From contig VXBM01000238.1 in the NCBI GenBank assembly GCA_013400155.1, forward strand, positions 69,297 to 133,296: DNA of 64,000 nt, in the 5' to 3' direction. The translations under genes and the position numbers were made by a program. The notes under the pieces are model-generated. The model was not told the origin of the DNA and did not search any database. It saw nothing but the letters and a program-made list of their open reading frames with translations. How positions within the stretch are numbered: the first letter of the stretch is position 1; each line of letters starts with the position of its first letter. Positions 37,601 through 50,958 of the stretch are shown piece after piece. Source of the DNA: Helopsaltes ochotensis. Taxonomy: Eukaryota > Chordata > Aves > Passeriformes > Locustellidae.

Positions 37601-40600
37601 TTGTTAATATAGAGAAGTTTAAGCATCTAATAAATCTAGATGTAAAATCATTTTTAAAACTGAAGAACTCATTATACAGTTTTAATAATGTATAAAGCTT
37701 CTAATCAGTGCTATCTAAATGATTAGTATTTGAAAATAATTTTGTACCTTTGTCTTTTAGAAGCACATTAGTGTATTTGCATAGTTATGGAAATGACTGG
37801 TGCAAACTGATTACTCATTTTAAGAAAATGAGCAACACAATAGTATTGTATTTGAATCCTAAATCTAGGAATGCATTATTTAAAAATAGGATGGATTTTC
37901 AAGGGCATACATGAACTGCTCATCTTCCTACATACAATATATCAGATTTCAAAGTAATAAAGACACATTTGATGCATGCAAGCAGCTCAAGTCAATAATA
38001 TCCACCTGTTGCCCTGTAAACTATATTGCTCAAAGTTTGGTGATACTACAATGGAAACCCAAAACAAGTTAAAAAAACTTGAAAAAAGTTTCTAAAATAA
38101 TCTCAGTTAAACTAAAATGCCTATATCTACACAGTAAGTGTCAGAGAGTTTGTATTTTCACATGTGTAGTCGCTCAGTGCTGACTAATGCTGGCAGGAAT
38201 TGCCACACACTGTGGGCTGTGCTGGGTGGGTGCAGGGTATTTCCAAGGCCATGGTGGCTGACTGGGTGCTGTCCATCACACTAGACAGACACAGTGAGGA
38301 GCTAAGACTCAGGATGTGTCAGAGGTTTATAAAGTTCTTGTGGGGATAGAACCTGCTCCCTCCAATGTCATAAATATGCCTGTTTCCACCTTTCAGATAT
38401 TTAGATTCCTTACTCTGGATGTCTCAACCTAAATTTCTCTTTAATAGTAATATTTCCTTCTGAAATCATTACAGCTTTCTTAGACTGTTTATACCCTAAA
38501 GTTTTCAATGTGTCATTGTTTTAATGTATTATTGTATTAGAATTTTCAATGTAATATTTAAAACGCCTGTACAAGTTGCATCTGGAAATACAATGCACAG
38601 TGTATAAACAAAAAAATCTACACAGAAGTCAGCATATGAATAGATGCTTAATAATGTTAGATTATGGAAACTCCTTCAAATGAGAGTTTATCTAACTGAA
38701 CAGATTTAAGGTTAATGACATTTCATTTTCATGGCTTCACTTCAAGTGTATCAGGTGTATTACACTACATTCCTGATGGAGTGTGTTATCTTCTCAACTT
38801 CTTGCAATTTGCACAGCACAGGGTAGCTTTTGATTTAAAACTGCATGAAGGCATTCAAGCAAACAATTTGTCAAGATGAATATAAAAAATAGCATTTTTT
38901 CTCCCAAAATGCAGGAAGGTATATCACCAGAAATCTGCTATTGCAGAACCTTTCTGAAGATAGCAATTCATACTACAGTGAAATTAAGAAAGCATTTCCT
39001 GATCGTGTTTGTTCTAAATATATGTGTGTTTATGTGATAATCACCATAAAAGAAACCCACAAAGTTTATAATTTATAACTGCTAGTTAAAAATCTTTTTG
39101 ATGGAAAAATAGTTTAAGGAATTAATAAGTATATGACAGTTTTAAATACACATATAATAGTTATAAATAAGATCAGGTTTTGCCTAAATAAAAATTCCAT
39201 AATCTCTTTAGAGAGAAGTTAATGCTAAATCAGCTTGCATTTCACATACATTATATTAGAAAGCTAAAGTTGTCATTTACAAGGAGTCAAGGCATTTTCT
39301 CAGTATTGCTAATTTTGGTATTCGTATCTCTAATTTCTCTTTTAAGTTTTGAAATATTTTTTGTTTCTTCACCTCTGAAATTGTTAGCCTTGAAGGAAAA
39401 CTAAACATTCTAGGACCTGTTAGCTGTTGTGTCACAAAAAGGGGTGAAAACCCAAACAAGATCTGTGGATTTTGGATGATCTGGTTTAGGTATCTATAGG
39501 GAAAATACTGGAATACACTCAACCTGCATAATTGTAGTGGTGTACTTGTAAAGAAATCACCTTACAAGACATCAATCCAAGACAAAAGGTACAAATACTA
39601 GCACAAAAAAAACAGTTCTACCTCAGTGAGCTCTGCCCTGGCTGAACTTGGACTTCAGTGGAATTACCGTTTTTCCCAGTGTTTTAAGATTCCTAATTCT
39701 CTTCACAGCAGTCCAAGCACTCCTGTAGCTCTAATGTAGCGACCTCTAATTACTGGATTTCAAAATTTTCAGTAAAACAATGCTGCAAAATCAATGTTAT
39801 CAGTCCTTGACATGCTGAATGCAATACTGTATCATATGGCATTTTACCTTCAAGTACTCTTTACAGCTGGGTAAATCACAAGACATAATACTGCTGATGC
39901 CCAACTGTAGAATTATCTGACTAGTCTGTGAGGAAGAATATTTTACTAATTGGAAGAATTTTACTTCCAATATTTATATGTGAAAAAAATAATCCACAGT
40001 CATACCACACCCTGTACTCAGAGAGTAATACAGGCTTTCATCAGTATTTATAGAGTAAGGAGTCATGGTGCATACCCAGAAAGGTCAGACGCAAACAGCT
40101 TGGACAGGTTCTCAAAATATATATTTCATCTGCCTATGTCAAGGCAATGCCTCTACTAAATGGGACTTCAAATAAATCATACTTTAGTTATTAGAGTGAA
40201 GTCAGACATTCAGTAGAAAAATTATTTAATTTCTAAGTATTTTTGCTGCTTTCCTTGGTAAGTGGCAGAACAGAACATCTTCCTGCAATATGCTCCATTG
40301 TTTGTGTAAATCAATTTTGGTATTTTTGGCAAGGGAACTATTTTCAGTTAATTATTTATTCAGCTAATGGAGCTCCTTTTTGTTGATGAAGAAGCTGATT
40401 TTTTCATATCTGCTTCACTTAAGCTTTTATACAACCTCCATTACAATAATATCAGAGCAAGTCACATTCTTTTAAAACACTTTTATTGTCATAACACACT
40501 GTTCTACAAAGCACTAGATTGGAAACACCTTAATACATTATCAGTATGACCAGTATGTAGTATCCCCAGTGGTAGGCAACAATCCTCTCCTTGCACCGTA

Positions 40601-43600
40601 CTAACTGGGTGCTATTATCAATTGTCCAGAGGTAAGAGTATAATTCCATCTAGATGGTCTGTTATTCTTCTGGCCTCTAGAACCAGTCCACAGGAGGGCA
40701 TCTTTTCTCATGGAATATCTGAATGTGACTTCAGTGGTTCAAATGGCCACAAGCGTGATGTGAGCCCATCTACCTTGACTGCAATGGGAGGTTTTTTTCA
40801 CCTTGAGAGCCAGAGAGGCCACTGAGAGCCTCCAAGGGGAGGCATACAGCATCTCACTCATAACCCTCTGTCCTAAGTAGGTTTGGGACACATTTCCATA
40901 CACAGGTGGCTAGCAAATTACTGTCCTTGGTCAGGTTGTGTTTCTTTGTATTTCCTTGTTTAAGAAACTGCTGATTTTGTCTGGAAATTAAGCCATTAAG
41001 GCAGTCTAAAAACAGAAACAACAAAAACCAAACCTTTAAGCTCTAACAATGTTATCTCCAACTCATACTGAGAAACGAGTTATCTAAATCACATTATTTC
41101 ACTTCACTTGAGGAAATAAAGGCTCTCTCTACTCTCCTTCTTTTCCAGTTGTTACAAATATTTTTAGATTGCTGAAGACATTTTCAAATTTTATATTGCT
41201 ATAATTACAGATACATCTGAATTTAAGTTTAATTTTAGGTAATTAAGTAAATTAGTTTTAAAACCAATATTTTTTGCATGTTTAGCCAAGTCTAAAGTTG
41301 GATTTCTTTTTCCAAATCTTTTTTTAGTTGCCCATGCTTGCCTGAGTGCTAGTAATCATTAGATATCATTAGTCAAATTACAGTAGTTGAAAGACAAAGA
41401 GTGGAAAAAAACCAGAGGGTTGGATGCATTACAAGGCACAAAAAACGGATTTGGAAGTCTCTAAAGTTTGCAAGTCCCATTGCAATCCATGACAAATTTC
41501 TTTCTCAATCCTTCTGAGTTTTTCCTGATTGTCTACCTGGGATGACAGTCAATAGACTCAAATTTCTATTCACAACATATGCAAAAGTGAAAAATAATCA
41601 AAACAAGAAACAAATTTGAGGACTCTGAAGAATTCATGTTAGAAAATACTACTCTAGTGAAACACCATTGAGTAGGGAAAATAGAACCTGAAGTTTTAAT
41701 AATGAATAATACAAACAAAAGAAAAAGGCAAGTTTTATATCTGCAAGAATCCTGAGCAAAGCATAAGCTCACTTACACTTTTCTATGTGTTTCTATGCAG
41801 TTTATGCTTCACTCAATCAATATTGTGCCATGTTGATATGTTGTGCCATGTCAACAGGAATGATCTGTCCTCTCTAACTTATTTTAGATGTGATGATCTA
41901 GCCTTGGAAATAAATATCCCACCATCTGCAGGACTTTAGGAAGATGTGAGGGACACCCACTGCATACTGCAGGCCAGAGGTCTTCAAAACTCATCTCCAA
42001 AAAAGGAAGAAATACCTTGGGAAAACAGCCCTCAAGAAGAGCTGAGAAGAGTGTCCTAAATGCGCTCAGTTTAACTCCACTTCAAAATACGTGTTCTTTG
42101 ATTGTTGACAAAAAAAACAGTCCAGAAAAACCAGTCCACTGCTTTATTTGTAGCTAACTAATGGATTCTGTTGTGAATAGCTGAGGGTTAATAGTGTGCA
42201 TCTTTTAAGATTGTAACCAGTGAAAAGAAAATAAGGACATTACTAGGAGATAAAATAGTAGGGAAATGTAATCTTTTTATACAAAGATTCCACTGACAAC
42301 CATTAGCATTATTATCTTTGCCAACCAGGAAATGACTATCATTTTAGATACTGTTTGACAGCTCTGACTTATTCCTGGAGAACTCAACTTGATTCTCACC
42401 AATTAACATAGCAGATCCATAACCATCCTTAGACATGCCACATCTATTCATAGGGGATTATCTATAAGCCATTTATTCTACATGTCTGTCCATTCAAAGT
42501 GTCTGTATTTTCTGCAAGATTACAGCCTCTCAACATTATTCTAAAACCAGTCACCAAATACTAAAGCCATTCTCCCTTGCTGAAAACCTTGCAGAAAAGA
42601 GAATGATATCATTTATTTATCTTATCTTTCTCTTTATCTTTCACCAGCTACAAGCATATCTTCTGTACAGCAAATAGTCTCAGATCTCTTAAGAAAAGTA
42701 ATTTCCCTTCTTTTTTTCTCCTTCCCTTTCTGCCTTTCTCTCTCCTTTCTCCATCTCTCTGTCCCCTCACTCCAGTCCTCAAAATACACCTGCAATACTC
42801 ACACCCATACACACCCCAATAACAACATCAAAGTGATTTATAAACAGGAACAGAAAATTTTGAACCATTGCAATTAAAAATACTGACTTGTATTTACAGC
42901 ATCTGCCACCCCAAAGAAGTCTATGGCACTATAAAAGTCCATAGTACTTTTTCTATATTGATAAATTATCTCACCTAACAAGACCTGCTGTGAGATGGTT
43001 CTTGGCAGGCATATAACAGGATTCAGTTATATTATTCAACTTTTATCAGACTGAAAGTGGAGAACATGATAGTCCATCTCCTTGAAACATTAGGTAGATA
43101 GACTTTACATAGTTTCACTGGCATCTGGGAAAGTCATTTTTTGGGATCAAAAGCTTTTCAGTGCCCACATCCCTGGATGTTATATGATAACTCCAAAACA
43201 CCTTCAACAGTCGTCCTATACATCCCTGCCCCACATGATATCCTTCATTGTTCCCTGTGCAGCAAACTTTTCCTAACAGTTCAGTTATAACTGCTTAGCA
43301 AAATCTGACAATTTTGTAGTTCCTCTGGGCTCTTTTGTGTTCATGGAGATGAGACTTTCTTTTTTAATTACATAATGTAACATATAGGAATGGGGTAATT
43401 CACCTTTTCTGGTACTAGGAGCTTTGTTAGCGTTAAGATTTCTTTAATTTTCAGTTACTGTTATTTTTAAGTAGACCCAAATGTCATTTCAAAGCACAGT
43501 CTGGTGCTGTGACATGGGAAACCTAAATGCAGCCCAGGCTAATTTGCATATACTAAACCCTTGTGCACCCAGAGCTGAGTAAAAACTGTTCATAGGATCC

Positions 43601-46600
43601 AAGGCAGGGCTAGCAATGATTTTTCATACATGATTATATGGATCATGATCCATTTGGTTCTTCCTACATACCAGACCATTACACTGCCATTACAGGCACA
43701 ATACAGCCAACACTTCTGCCTTGCACATTAGTATCACATTATAATCACTATGCATACACGTATAGATGTTATATTTTGTTGCTTTATTTTGGTGAAAAGA
43801 AGCCATGTGACTCCCTTTATATTCAAACAACTCATATTCTTGCTCTGATACACTTCTAAATGCATTTATCGTGTGCAGAAAGAGGACCATCATGTGTTTG
43901 ATTACTATATTCACATATCAACAGAGAGTAAAAGGTTATCTACCTACCTGCATCTAATTATTCACAGTACATTGTTATTCACAAGTACAATATTAGAATG
44001 CCACTTCCAAAGTGTGTAAGGGAAAGTGTGGAAAATAATCACAGCCCTGAGTCCTCTCACATCCACAGAGATGATGGGAGCACACATGACTACTGCAGAA
44101 AAAAAGGACAGATAGTTGTTTAACCCATATAGACATATGACCTCAAAGAGCTGTTTATAAAAAAGCAAACAACTTCTCTTTCTCTTCAAGCACTTGCTTT
44201 TATGTTTTGTTCTAGTTACTAAAAATTCACTTCTTAAAAGACTGCAGGCATGGGATCACAGTCTACTTGAGAAGAAATGCATTCATTCCAAATGAAGCAC
44301 ACAAACAGGTCCTAAAACCTTCATCAGATTTAAGAAATGTCCCTATCAGACAGGTATCTGTTGTTTGGGGGTTCTTCTGTACTTTCTTTTAGAGGTAAAT
44401 AAAAAAATGTCTCTGTTAATAACACCCTTACTGTTTGGAAATGTTCATTTAGGAGCTTATGTACATCAAACCATTGTGATTGCATGAGATGAACAAGTTC
44501 TGGACACATGTTTGTTTTGGACTTAATCTGTGTGCAACCACAACATCACTTAACCATATTTTAATTTGCAAATGACAAAATCTGTAACCATTCACCCCTT
44601 TTTCACCATCATACCTTACCAGAAATGATCAATTCAATTTTAAAATTACCTTAAAACATAATCATATCCTGACTTCAATTGCTTCAATAAAATCTGTATT
44701 AAAAGTTCAAGCACTTAAAAAATTTCAGCTTGCAGCCAACACAGGTACTGCAGGTACTGCTACAGGACCTTACAGTGTTTAAGATTGCATCTGAGCATAT
44801 TAATTGAGCTCTACAGCTACTTCTGCCTATAAAAAATACATAATCCATCAGAAAAATATTTTTTGTAAACATCAATTATACAACACTACATTATAGAAAA
44901 GACAAAAGATTATTAAACAAAATTGTTCAGTGAAAAAAATTGAACCTCTTTGTTATGATTCCCTGAAATCAAACTCCAGAGCAGATCCTTGCAAATAATT
45001 GCAAGTTTGTTCCCAGCAGTCTCAGCAAAGTGTCAAAGTGAAATAACCCTAGTAACCCTTCTGGAAGGAAAATCTTGTATTCAGCTATAGTAAAAGCTAA
45101 TAGTCTCAAATTATCAAAGAAAATTGCTAACATAACCCATAGAAAGACTCCTAAGTACATCAAAATGGCACTCTAAAGAGGAAGGCACTTCAGACTGTCA
45201 TATAAGTATCTCTGTTGTCTTAAATGGGACTACCTAGGCACACAGAATTACTTTGGAAAAATCTAAATATGTTATACCTAAATTTTCAGCAGCATTTTAA
45301 ACAGAAATTCATAATAAATCACAAAGATTTTACCAGAATTGAAGTTTGTTCCTTAAGAACATTGATTCTCTTAAGAGTCTTAAAACTACCTTCAGCCCGT
45401 GTATTGGGATCCCAGTATGTATTGCTGAGAGTAACATTCAGCCGGCTAAAATAGATTTCCCACTTCAGGTCTTTTAGTGAATAGTAAGGTACAGAGCAAC
45501 TTTCTCTTTGCTTACTTGCCTCCCCTGCTTTGAGTGGCTAGCAGAAAGAAGGATGTCTCTGCACCAGTTACAAGCACCAGTTTGTGGTGGCTGTGTGATT
45601 AGAAGACCCTGATAGGATCACTTCTGTATCGGTGAAGGGAAGAGGACTGACACAGTCATGCATGCTCCACCTATTCACAGGTAACCGTGGGTCACGGTGG
45701 AAACTGCACACACTGACAAGCCTTGGAGCACTCTCATATACCTCTCTGTGTAGTCCAGGGCAGCATTCCTCAAAACAGACAGCTGCCTCGACCACCAACA
45801 GGATTTCCAAGGTGACAGCAAAATAAGTAGTATATACAGCTATGTGGAATCACTTGCACAGAAGCTCAGTGAGAATTGAAGAATCTAAGAATCTACATTT
45901 CTCTATTGTGTATCTGCACAAACTTCCACTCATAGTTATCCTTGGAGCAATGATCTTATGAAGAAGCATGGTCAGAGACCCCATCAAAAAAAAAAAAATT
46001 AAAAATTTGTAAAACTATATTACCAGTCACAGCATCCAAACTGAAAGTTAAATCAAACATGTAATGGTCTGAAAAGTGTGACTAGAACAGCAGTTGGCAG
46101 CTTTTCTGATTCCAATTGGAGCATGTCCAAATCATGTAGGCAATGCTCCATGAAACTCACCAAAGGGAGATTTCATACCTTTGGGTGATATGTAAGAGCC
46201 AGCATACGTAGTATATAGCCCAATCCTCCCGAGTAGACAGCAAAAATACAAATTGCTTTTCAGAAAAAGGCATTAGAAAGGCATGTTAAAACTTCTGTTC
46301 AAATTCTGACCCTGAGCTCCCTTAGCACTGACTCTATGGATGTTAGATACATGTGTGGTTCAGTGAAAAGCAAAATTTGTTATTACTTCTTGGACTAAGA
46401 GATGTGCAATAAACTATATATCTTTTTCTACATGGAACAGTTACATTTTGTAACCCTTGTCACAGGATGGCTGAAAACATAAGGAGACTTCTCGTCATTG
46501 AAAAACCCGGAACAGACAGTGCTACCAACTGTTTCAGTGTTTCAGAATCTTGGTCCAAGACCCTGCAGTACTGGTGGACCAGAACCTGAGAGTCAAGGCA

Positions 46601-47719
46601 CCTTGGCTACTTCTGGTATTCTTATACAGACGTTGCTGAGTATGAAAACCTGTGAAATGTTTCTACAGAAATCAAGGAGATTTTTGAAATTACTCTGGTG
46701 TCAGATACATCTGCCTATAAAGGTTCTTCAGGAACTAAAACTAAGAAAAAACACCAAAAGTAGAAAAGAAAATATTGTAAGACAAAAAAATAGAGAGGCA
46801 AAAGTTTCAATTTATGAAGATTGGCATGATTAGGATTTGGTGTTCAAATGGCAGAGTTTAACAGAAGAGAAAATTTCTGATCATTTGAATTATTTTAATG
46901 AACAAGTTCCTCCCTAAAAAAATTGCATTCATAAATGATAAAATTCCATAATGTTTAACATTATCTTTGAAAATACAATAAAACATTAAGAATGCCTGAG
47001 CCAAGAAGTCTACAGCAAGCATATCATTGACTCACAGTTTGGTTAAAATTACAGTTATAATACTGAGATAAATAGAAAATTAGAATTGAAAGAGAACTCC
47101 AGCAGTAGCCTAGTCTTTGACTTAGTGAGATTGCTTAAACACCCTGCCACGTCCCAAATGAAGAAGTGCTCCAAGAACTGTGACAGTTCAATTCACTTTT
47201 CCACTTCAATACTTCACAGAGGAGTGAGAAAGTATGAGTAGTATGTGCATTTTTGTAAGCCAAGAATGGCAGAACAATTTCGTGCCTCACAGCAGTTTGG
47301 AAACTCTTTTAGAAAAAAAATCCGTAAAGTGCTTATTTGATCAAATTCTTTATTTATTTTTGCTCTATTCATTATCCACTGTGGCATAATTATACACACC
47401 CAGACTACTTTGTTATGACACTACTGACCACTGTGTTAATAAGATGTAGCAAACAATCTGTTTACTCTCAAACTCATTTTGAGCAAGTTACAGTAATTCA
47501 GTGTTATAAATCACACTGTAGTGCTATGAATGCACAAAGCCCATGCACTTCAGAAGGCAGCTTATACTTTATCCAAGTTACATTTGATTGACCCAGTAAT
47601 TATAAAATGGAAATGTACATCAGACAGACTGTAGGTGCATCAGTGCATCTTTTTCTAAGGGAAATACTCCAAACATGATTGCAGAGACAAATAGCCAGAA
47701 CTTATATTATAATACCCTT
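37601..47719. other. Long unique non-coding stretch
   Basis: No gene recognised in about 10 kb. 38160-38380 is a GC-richer patch without identity. 42701-42780 is an almost pure pyrimidine (C/T) tract. 46498-46833 is open for about 111 codons on the plus strand, with a Lys/Arg-rich C-terminal half and no recognisable domain. Confidence 0.5.
42701..42778. repeat. Polypyrimidine (CT-rich) low-complexity tract
   Basis: About 78 bases are nearly all C or T on the plus strand, with only a few purine interruptions. Such tracts can form triplex DNA but are also common neutral low-complexity sequence. Confidence 0.8.
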
Positions 47720-48128
47720 TGATAGGAAACAAGCTAGTTAAATTCTGGGTGAAGAGTAAAGGACACCTGTGGTTGTCTCAGGTATACACAGACCTGCTCT
47801 TTGCAAACATTCATCTGGCTGAACAGAAAGTTTTGACTGGAATGCAGGAAAAAAGAGAGTTCATGACCTTTGGAAGAAGGGGCAGGCAATTCAGCCTAAC
47901 TACAAGGATGTTGTGATGAGGTTATGCAGGGAGCAAACCAAAAGGGCCAAAGTCCAGCTAGGACTTAAACTGTCCACTGCCATGAAAGACAATAAAAAGA
48001 CTTCTATAAATACACCAGCAACAAAAGGAGGGCTGAGGAGAATCTCCATCCTTTGTTGGGCACAGGGAGAAACAGTAACAAAGGAGGAGAAAAAGGTGGA
48101 AACCTTATCACACTCTACAGTTACCTGA
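47719..48128 (+). pseudogene. Broken CR1 ORF2 linker-region fragment
   Basis: Open frames at 47719-47916 and 47913-48128 overlap by a few bases and carry consecutive pieces of the CR1 ORF2 protein upstream of the reverse transcriptase. Near 48000 the homologous text switches frame (FYKYTSNKRRAEENLHPLL reads in a frame different from KDNKK just before it). It returns near 48068 (VTKEEKKVE). At least two indels are therefore present. No catalytic motif remains. Confidence 0.7.
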
Positions 48129-48431
48129 AAGAAGGTTGTGGTACATAACTTCTCCCAAGAAACAAGTCATAGCACAAGAGGAAATGGCCTGAAGTTGCAC
48201 CAGGGGAGAATGGTATCAGGATAGATATTCGAAAAAATTTCTTCAAGAAAAGGTAGTATTGGAACACACTACCCAGGGAAACAGTTGAGACACCATCCCT
48301 GGAAGTATAAGAAAGATTTGTGAATGGGGTGTTTAGGGAGCTGGTTTAGTGGAGAACTTGGCAGTGCTGTGTTAATGGTTGGACTTGATGATCTTAAGGG
48401 TATTCTGTAACCTAAATTATGCTATGATTCT
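47720..48431 (+). mobile_element. CR1 non-LTR retrotransposon copy with a large internal deletion
   Basis: From about 47845 the translation QEKREFMTFGRRGRQFSL, then from about 47916 a segment reading REQTKRAKVQLGLKLS...KDNKK, resembles the linker between the endonuclease and reverse-transcriptase domains of CR1 ORF2. In a shifted frame near 48003, FYKYTSNKRRAEENLHPLL continues that linker. After about 48110 the sequence jumps to the 3' part of CR1: 'ctacagttacctgaaagaagg', 'caagaggaaatggcctgaag', 'ggatagatattcgaaaaaat', and 'gggaaacagttgagacacca'. It ends with 'ggttggacttgatgatctta' and a terminal 'gctatgattct' at 48421-48431. The reverse-transcriptase core is therefore missing. Several frameshifts make it dead. 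The left edge is uncertain: 47720-47840 is weakly endonuclease-like. Confidence 0.88.
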
Positions 48432-50146
48432 AAAAGGTTGTAGTCATCAAAAATCACTCATCAAAAAAGAAGGCAGCCCAGCAGAACTATTATTTTAAAC
48501 TATTTAAGTTAGCCTAGTTCATTTTTTCTGGGGAAAAAAAATGGGAGTGCAGCATGCAGGTAGATCTGAGGACAATAATCTTTGACAGAAAAACAAGGAG
48601 CTGAGGGCAGTAACCTTTACCACCAACAAAGCCAGATGGTTTGTTCATGCCACAAGGCTACAGAAACCTCTAGTGCTCCAGGAATACAGACCTTCAATGA
48701 GAAAAAATTCTGAGCATTCAAGAGAGAAAAAAACAAATACCACCACTGCTGCTGACAAGAAGTAGGCATAATTCATCCTACCATCAAAAAGGCAGATGGT
48801 TCATCTAACAAGAAAAATCAATGGTATTTGTCATACTTAATGATGACATTTTTTAAACTTCTCTGTATTTGCAGGGCAAAGGCCAGCCAAGCTATGCATA
48901 TTTCATCTGCTGGAAGAAATGTTGACCTTAATGTCTTGCCCTTTTTCAACTCTGACCTTTTAAGACTACAGTGAAGGAGTAATCATCATTAAAGTGGGAA
49001 TAGATATTCACATGAAGGATAACATAGTTTTTAGTCCAATTTTTTACTTAATTCTTTTGTTTAGGGAGTAGTAAGATTTTTTGCTCCTGAAACAATACAG
49101 CTACAATACATTTACATTCCCCTTAACATATTTTGTTGTATTTGAGGAGTAGAAGGGATTAAAGTCTGCTGTAACGGTCCTGTACATATCACTTTGACAG
49201 GTAAGACAGTAACTAAGAACTAACTAGAGCAATCTGCATCTTGAATATAGACAACATTCTTTGCTCTGTGTTTTTTCTCTATCTTCAAGCATTCAAACTT
49301 GCAGTTTGACACAAGTAAATAAAGTTGTCTCAAGGGAGTGAAGCAGCCCATTCATATGTATTTCATTTCCATCCTCCTGTTTTAAATCATCCTAAATTGC
49401 TTTCTCTTGATTTCTTATTTTATTAATAATTTCTTATCTGTCTAATCTATGACTAGAACATATGTAGGCTAAATCAATTATATACCTTTGTTAAGCAAGC
49501 TAGCTCAAAACAAGGAAAGTCGTATCCCTGTTAAGTAGCCTTAAGCAAAAATAAAATATTCAAGCTGCAAATTTCCGGAAGAAAGCCTTAAAAGAGATGA
49601 AGACACTAATTATGTATGTAGGAAGCTAAAAGTAACACCAAACCCCAAGAAATTTATGTGAATAATTTCCTAGGACAAGTTTGGGAAATGATGGAAATAA
49701 AGTATCATGATTCATAGCGGCATGTTTGAATCGGGATTTCTGAATGAAAATAATTGCTTTCTGTTTATTTCTACTATCTAGCAGAAATAGAGCTCCATAT
49801 GCACTCTTTGTTTGGCAACATGATTTCACTAAGATATGCTGTATCCAGAATGAGACCATTACCTTTTAGGGTGGTGCGAAGAGGGTATCCTTGGAAGTCG
49901 ATTTGCTGCTATCCAATTGTTCTAGGCCAATATGTCTACATTACACAACCAGAAAAGAAGTTTGCCCCAGTCCTTGCTGCTAAATTCATGGGCAGAGAGC
50001 TAAGCACTCTGTACAGAACCTTACATCCACACGGGAAGTGGAGTGCTCCAGAGAGTGCCTTAGTGCATGACTTCTTCTCTTTAGAAGAGAAACTGCTGGG
50101 TGCTTGACTATCTATCACACAATGCTAAGTACTTACACTATCAGTT
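48432..50146. other. Unique non-coding stretch
   Basis: No gene recognised. An open frame of 117 codons (plus strand, 49754-50107) ends just before the next LTR. Its translation shows no known domain and I do not call it a gene. Confidence 0.5.
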
Positions 50147-50152
50147 ACCAGA

Positions 50153-50958
50153 TGTGCATTTCACTGGCTTCATGCTCACCCATTTCTAAACTCAGATCTT
50201 ACAGTGAATTTCTGCAGGTTAAATTGCTGGTAGGAGATTTCACTCTATCAACTTCATGTGATCAAGGATTTTCCTGTTAAAAAAACAAAACTCTGGCAGA
50301 CAACCCCAGGGACACTGTGAATCTATGATTCTATAAATATGCTTTCTTATACAGGGGCATTCTCACTTTCTTCCTCATTACCATTGCACAGGTGTCCAGG
50401 TGCTGGCAGCAGTGCTGCGGCAGAGATTCTGCTGCAGCTGCAGACAGGACCACGGTGGAGCACAGGTATCCACACTGAAGCCCATGGAGGCCCCCAAAGC
50501 AGAGAGGGTGGGTGGGTGTTTGTTGAAGGACTGCAGCTTTTGGAGAGGACACATGTCAGAATAAGGGAAAGTGTGAAAGCAAAGGAGCAGCCACGAGGAG
50601 CTGTGTAGGGATTTCCCACCCATTCTGTGACACTCGAGTGGGGAAAGAAATTGAGGATTTGGAACAAAGGAGATGAGTTAATACTGGGAAAAAAATCAGA
50701 GAGGGGAGGAAAGGATTTTATTTGTCACCATCCTAATTTATTGTAAATGGCAACAAAGTAAATTGCTTTTCTCCAAGTCAAGTCTGTTTTTCTGTGAGAC
50801 TAATTGGTAAATTATTTCCTTGTCTTCATTTTGACCCACAAGCTTTTCTAGCTGATTTTCTTCCTCTGTCCTTTAGAAGAAGGGGAATAAGAAGACGGGA
50901 AATGAGAGAGCAGCAGCTTGGTGGGCATCTGGCAGACAGCCAAGGCCAAACCACTACA
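50153..50958 (+). mobile_element. Old, degraded avian endogenous-retrovirus LTR
   Basis: The right half matches by eye an LTR family widespread in birds. Landmarks are 'caggtatccacactgaagcc' (50463-50482), 'gaaggactgcag' (50525-50536), 'ctccaagtcaagtctgtttt' (50771-50790), 'ttgacccacaagc' (50831-50843), and 'ggtgggcatctggc' followed by 'agccaaggccaaaccactaca' at the end (50958). The 3' end CA is followed by ACCAGG (50959-50964), which resembles ACCAGA at 50147-50152. TG at 50153 would then be the start, giving about 806 bp with a 5-of-6 target duplication. A TATA-like TATAAATA at 50332-50339 fits that layout. The right part (about 50390-50958) is firm; the left boundary is tentative. No retroviral genes adjoin it. 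Confidence 0.72.
50332..50339 (+). promoter_or_regulatory. Possible LTR TATA box (TATAAATA)
   Basis: A good TATA match about 180 bp after the proposed LTR start. Its role depends on the tentative left boundary of the LTR. The sequence just before it (gaatctatgattc) also resembles a CR1 tail. Confidence 0.4.

Noticed and set aside
46450..46833. Possible decayed retrocopy: 111 codons open, with a second frame reading MAENIRRLLVIEKPGTDS just upstream
   Set aside because: Neither frame matches a protein I recognise, the second frame is broken by stops, and there is no poly(A) tail. Chance is sufficient.
49754..50107. 117-codon plus-strand open frame
   Set aside because: No recognisable domain. 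Its length is within what chance gives over 64 kb in six frames.
50310..50338. CR1-tail-like text (gaatctatgattctata)
   Set aside because: Only about 17 bases resemble the CR1 end and there is no CR1 sequence upstream. It is better explained as part of the LTR promoter region at 50153-50958.
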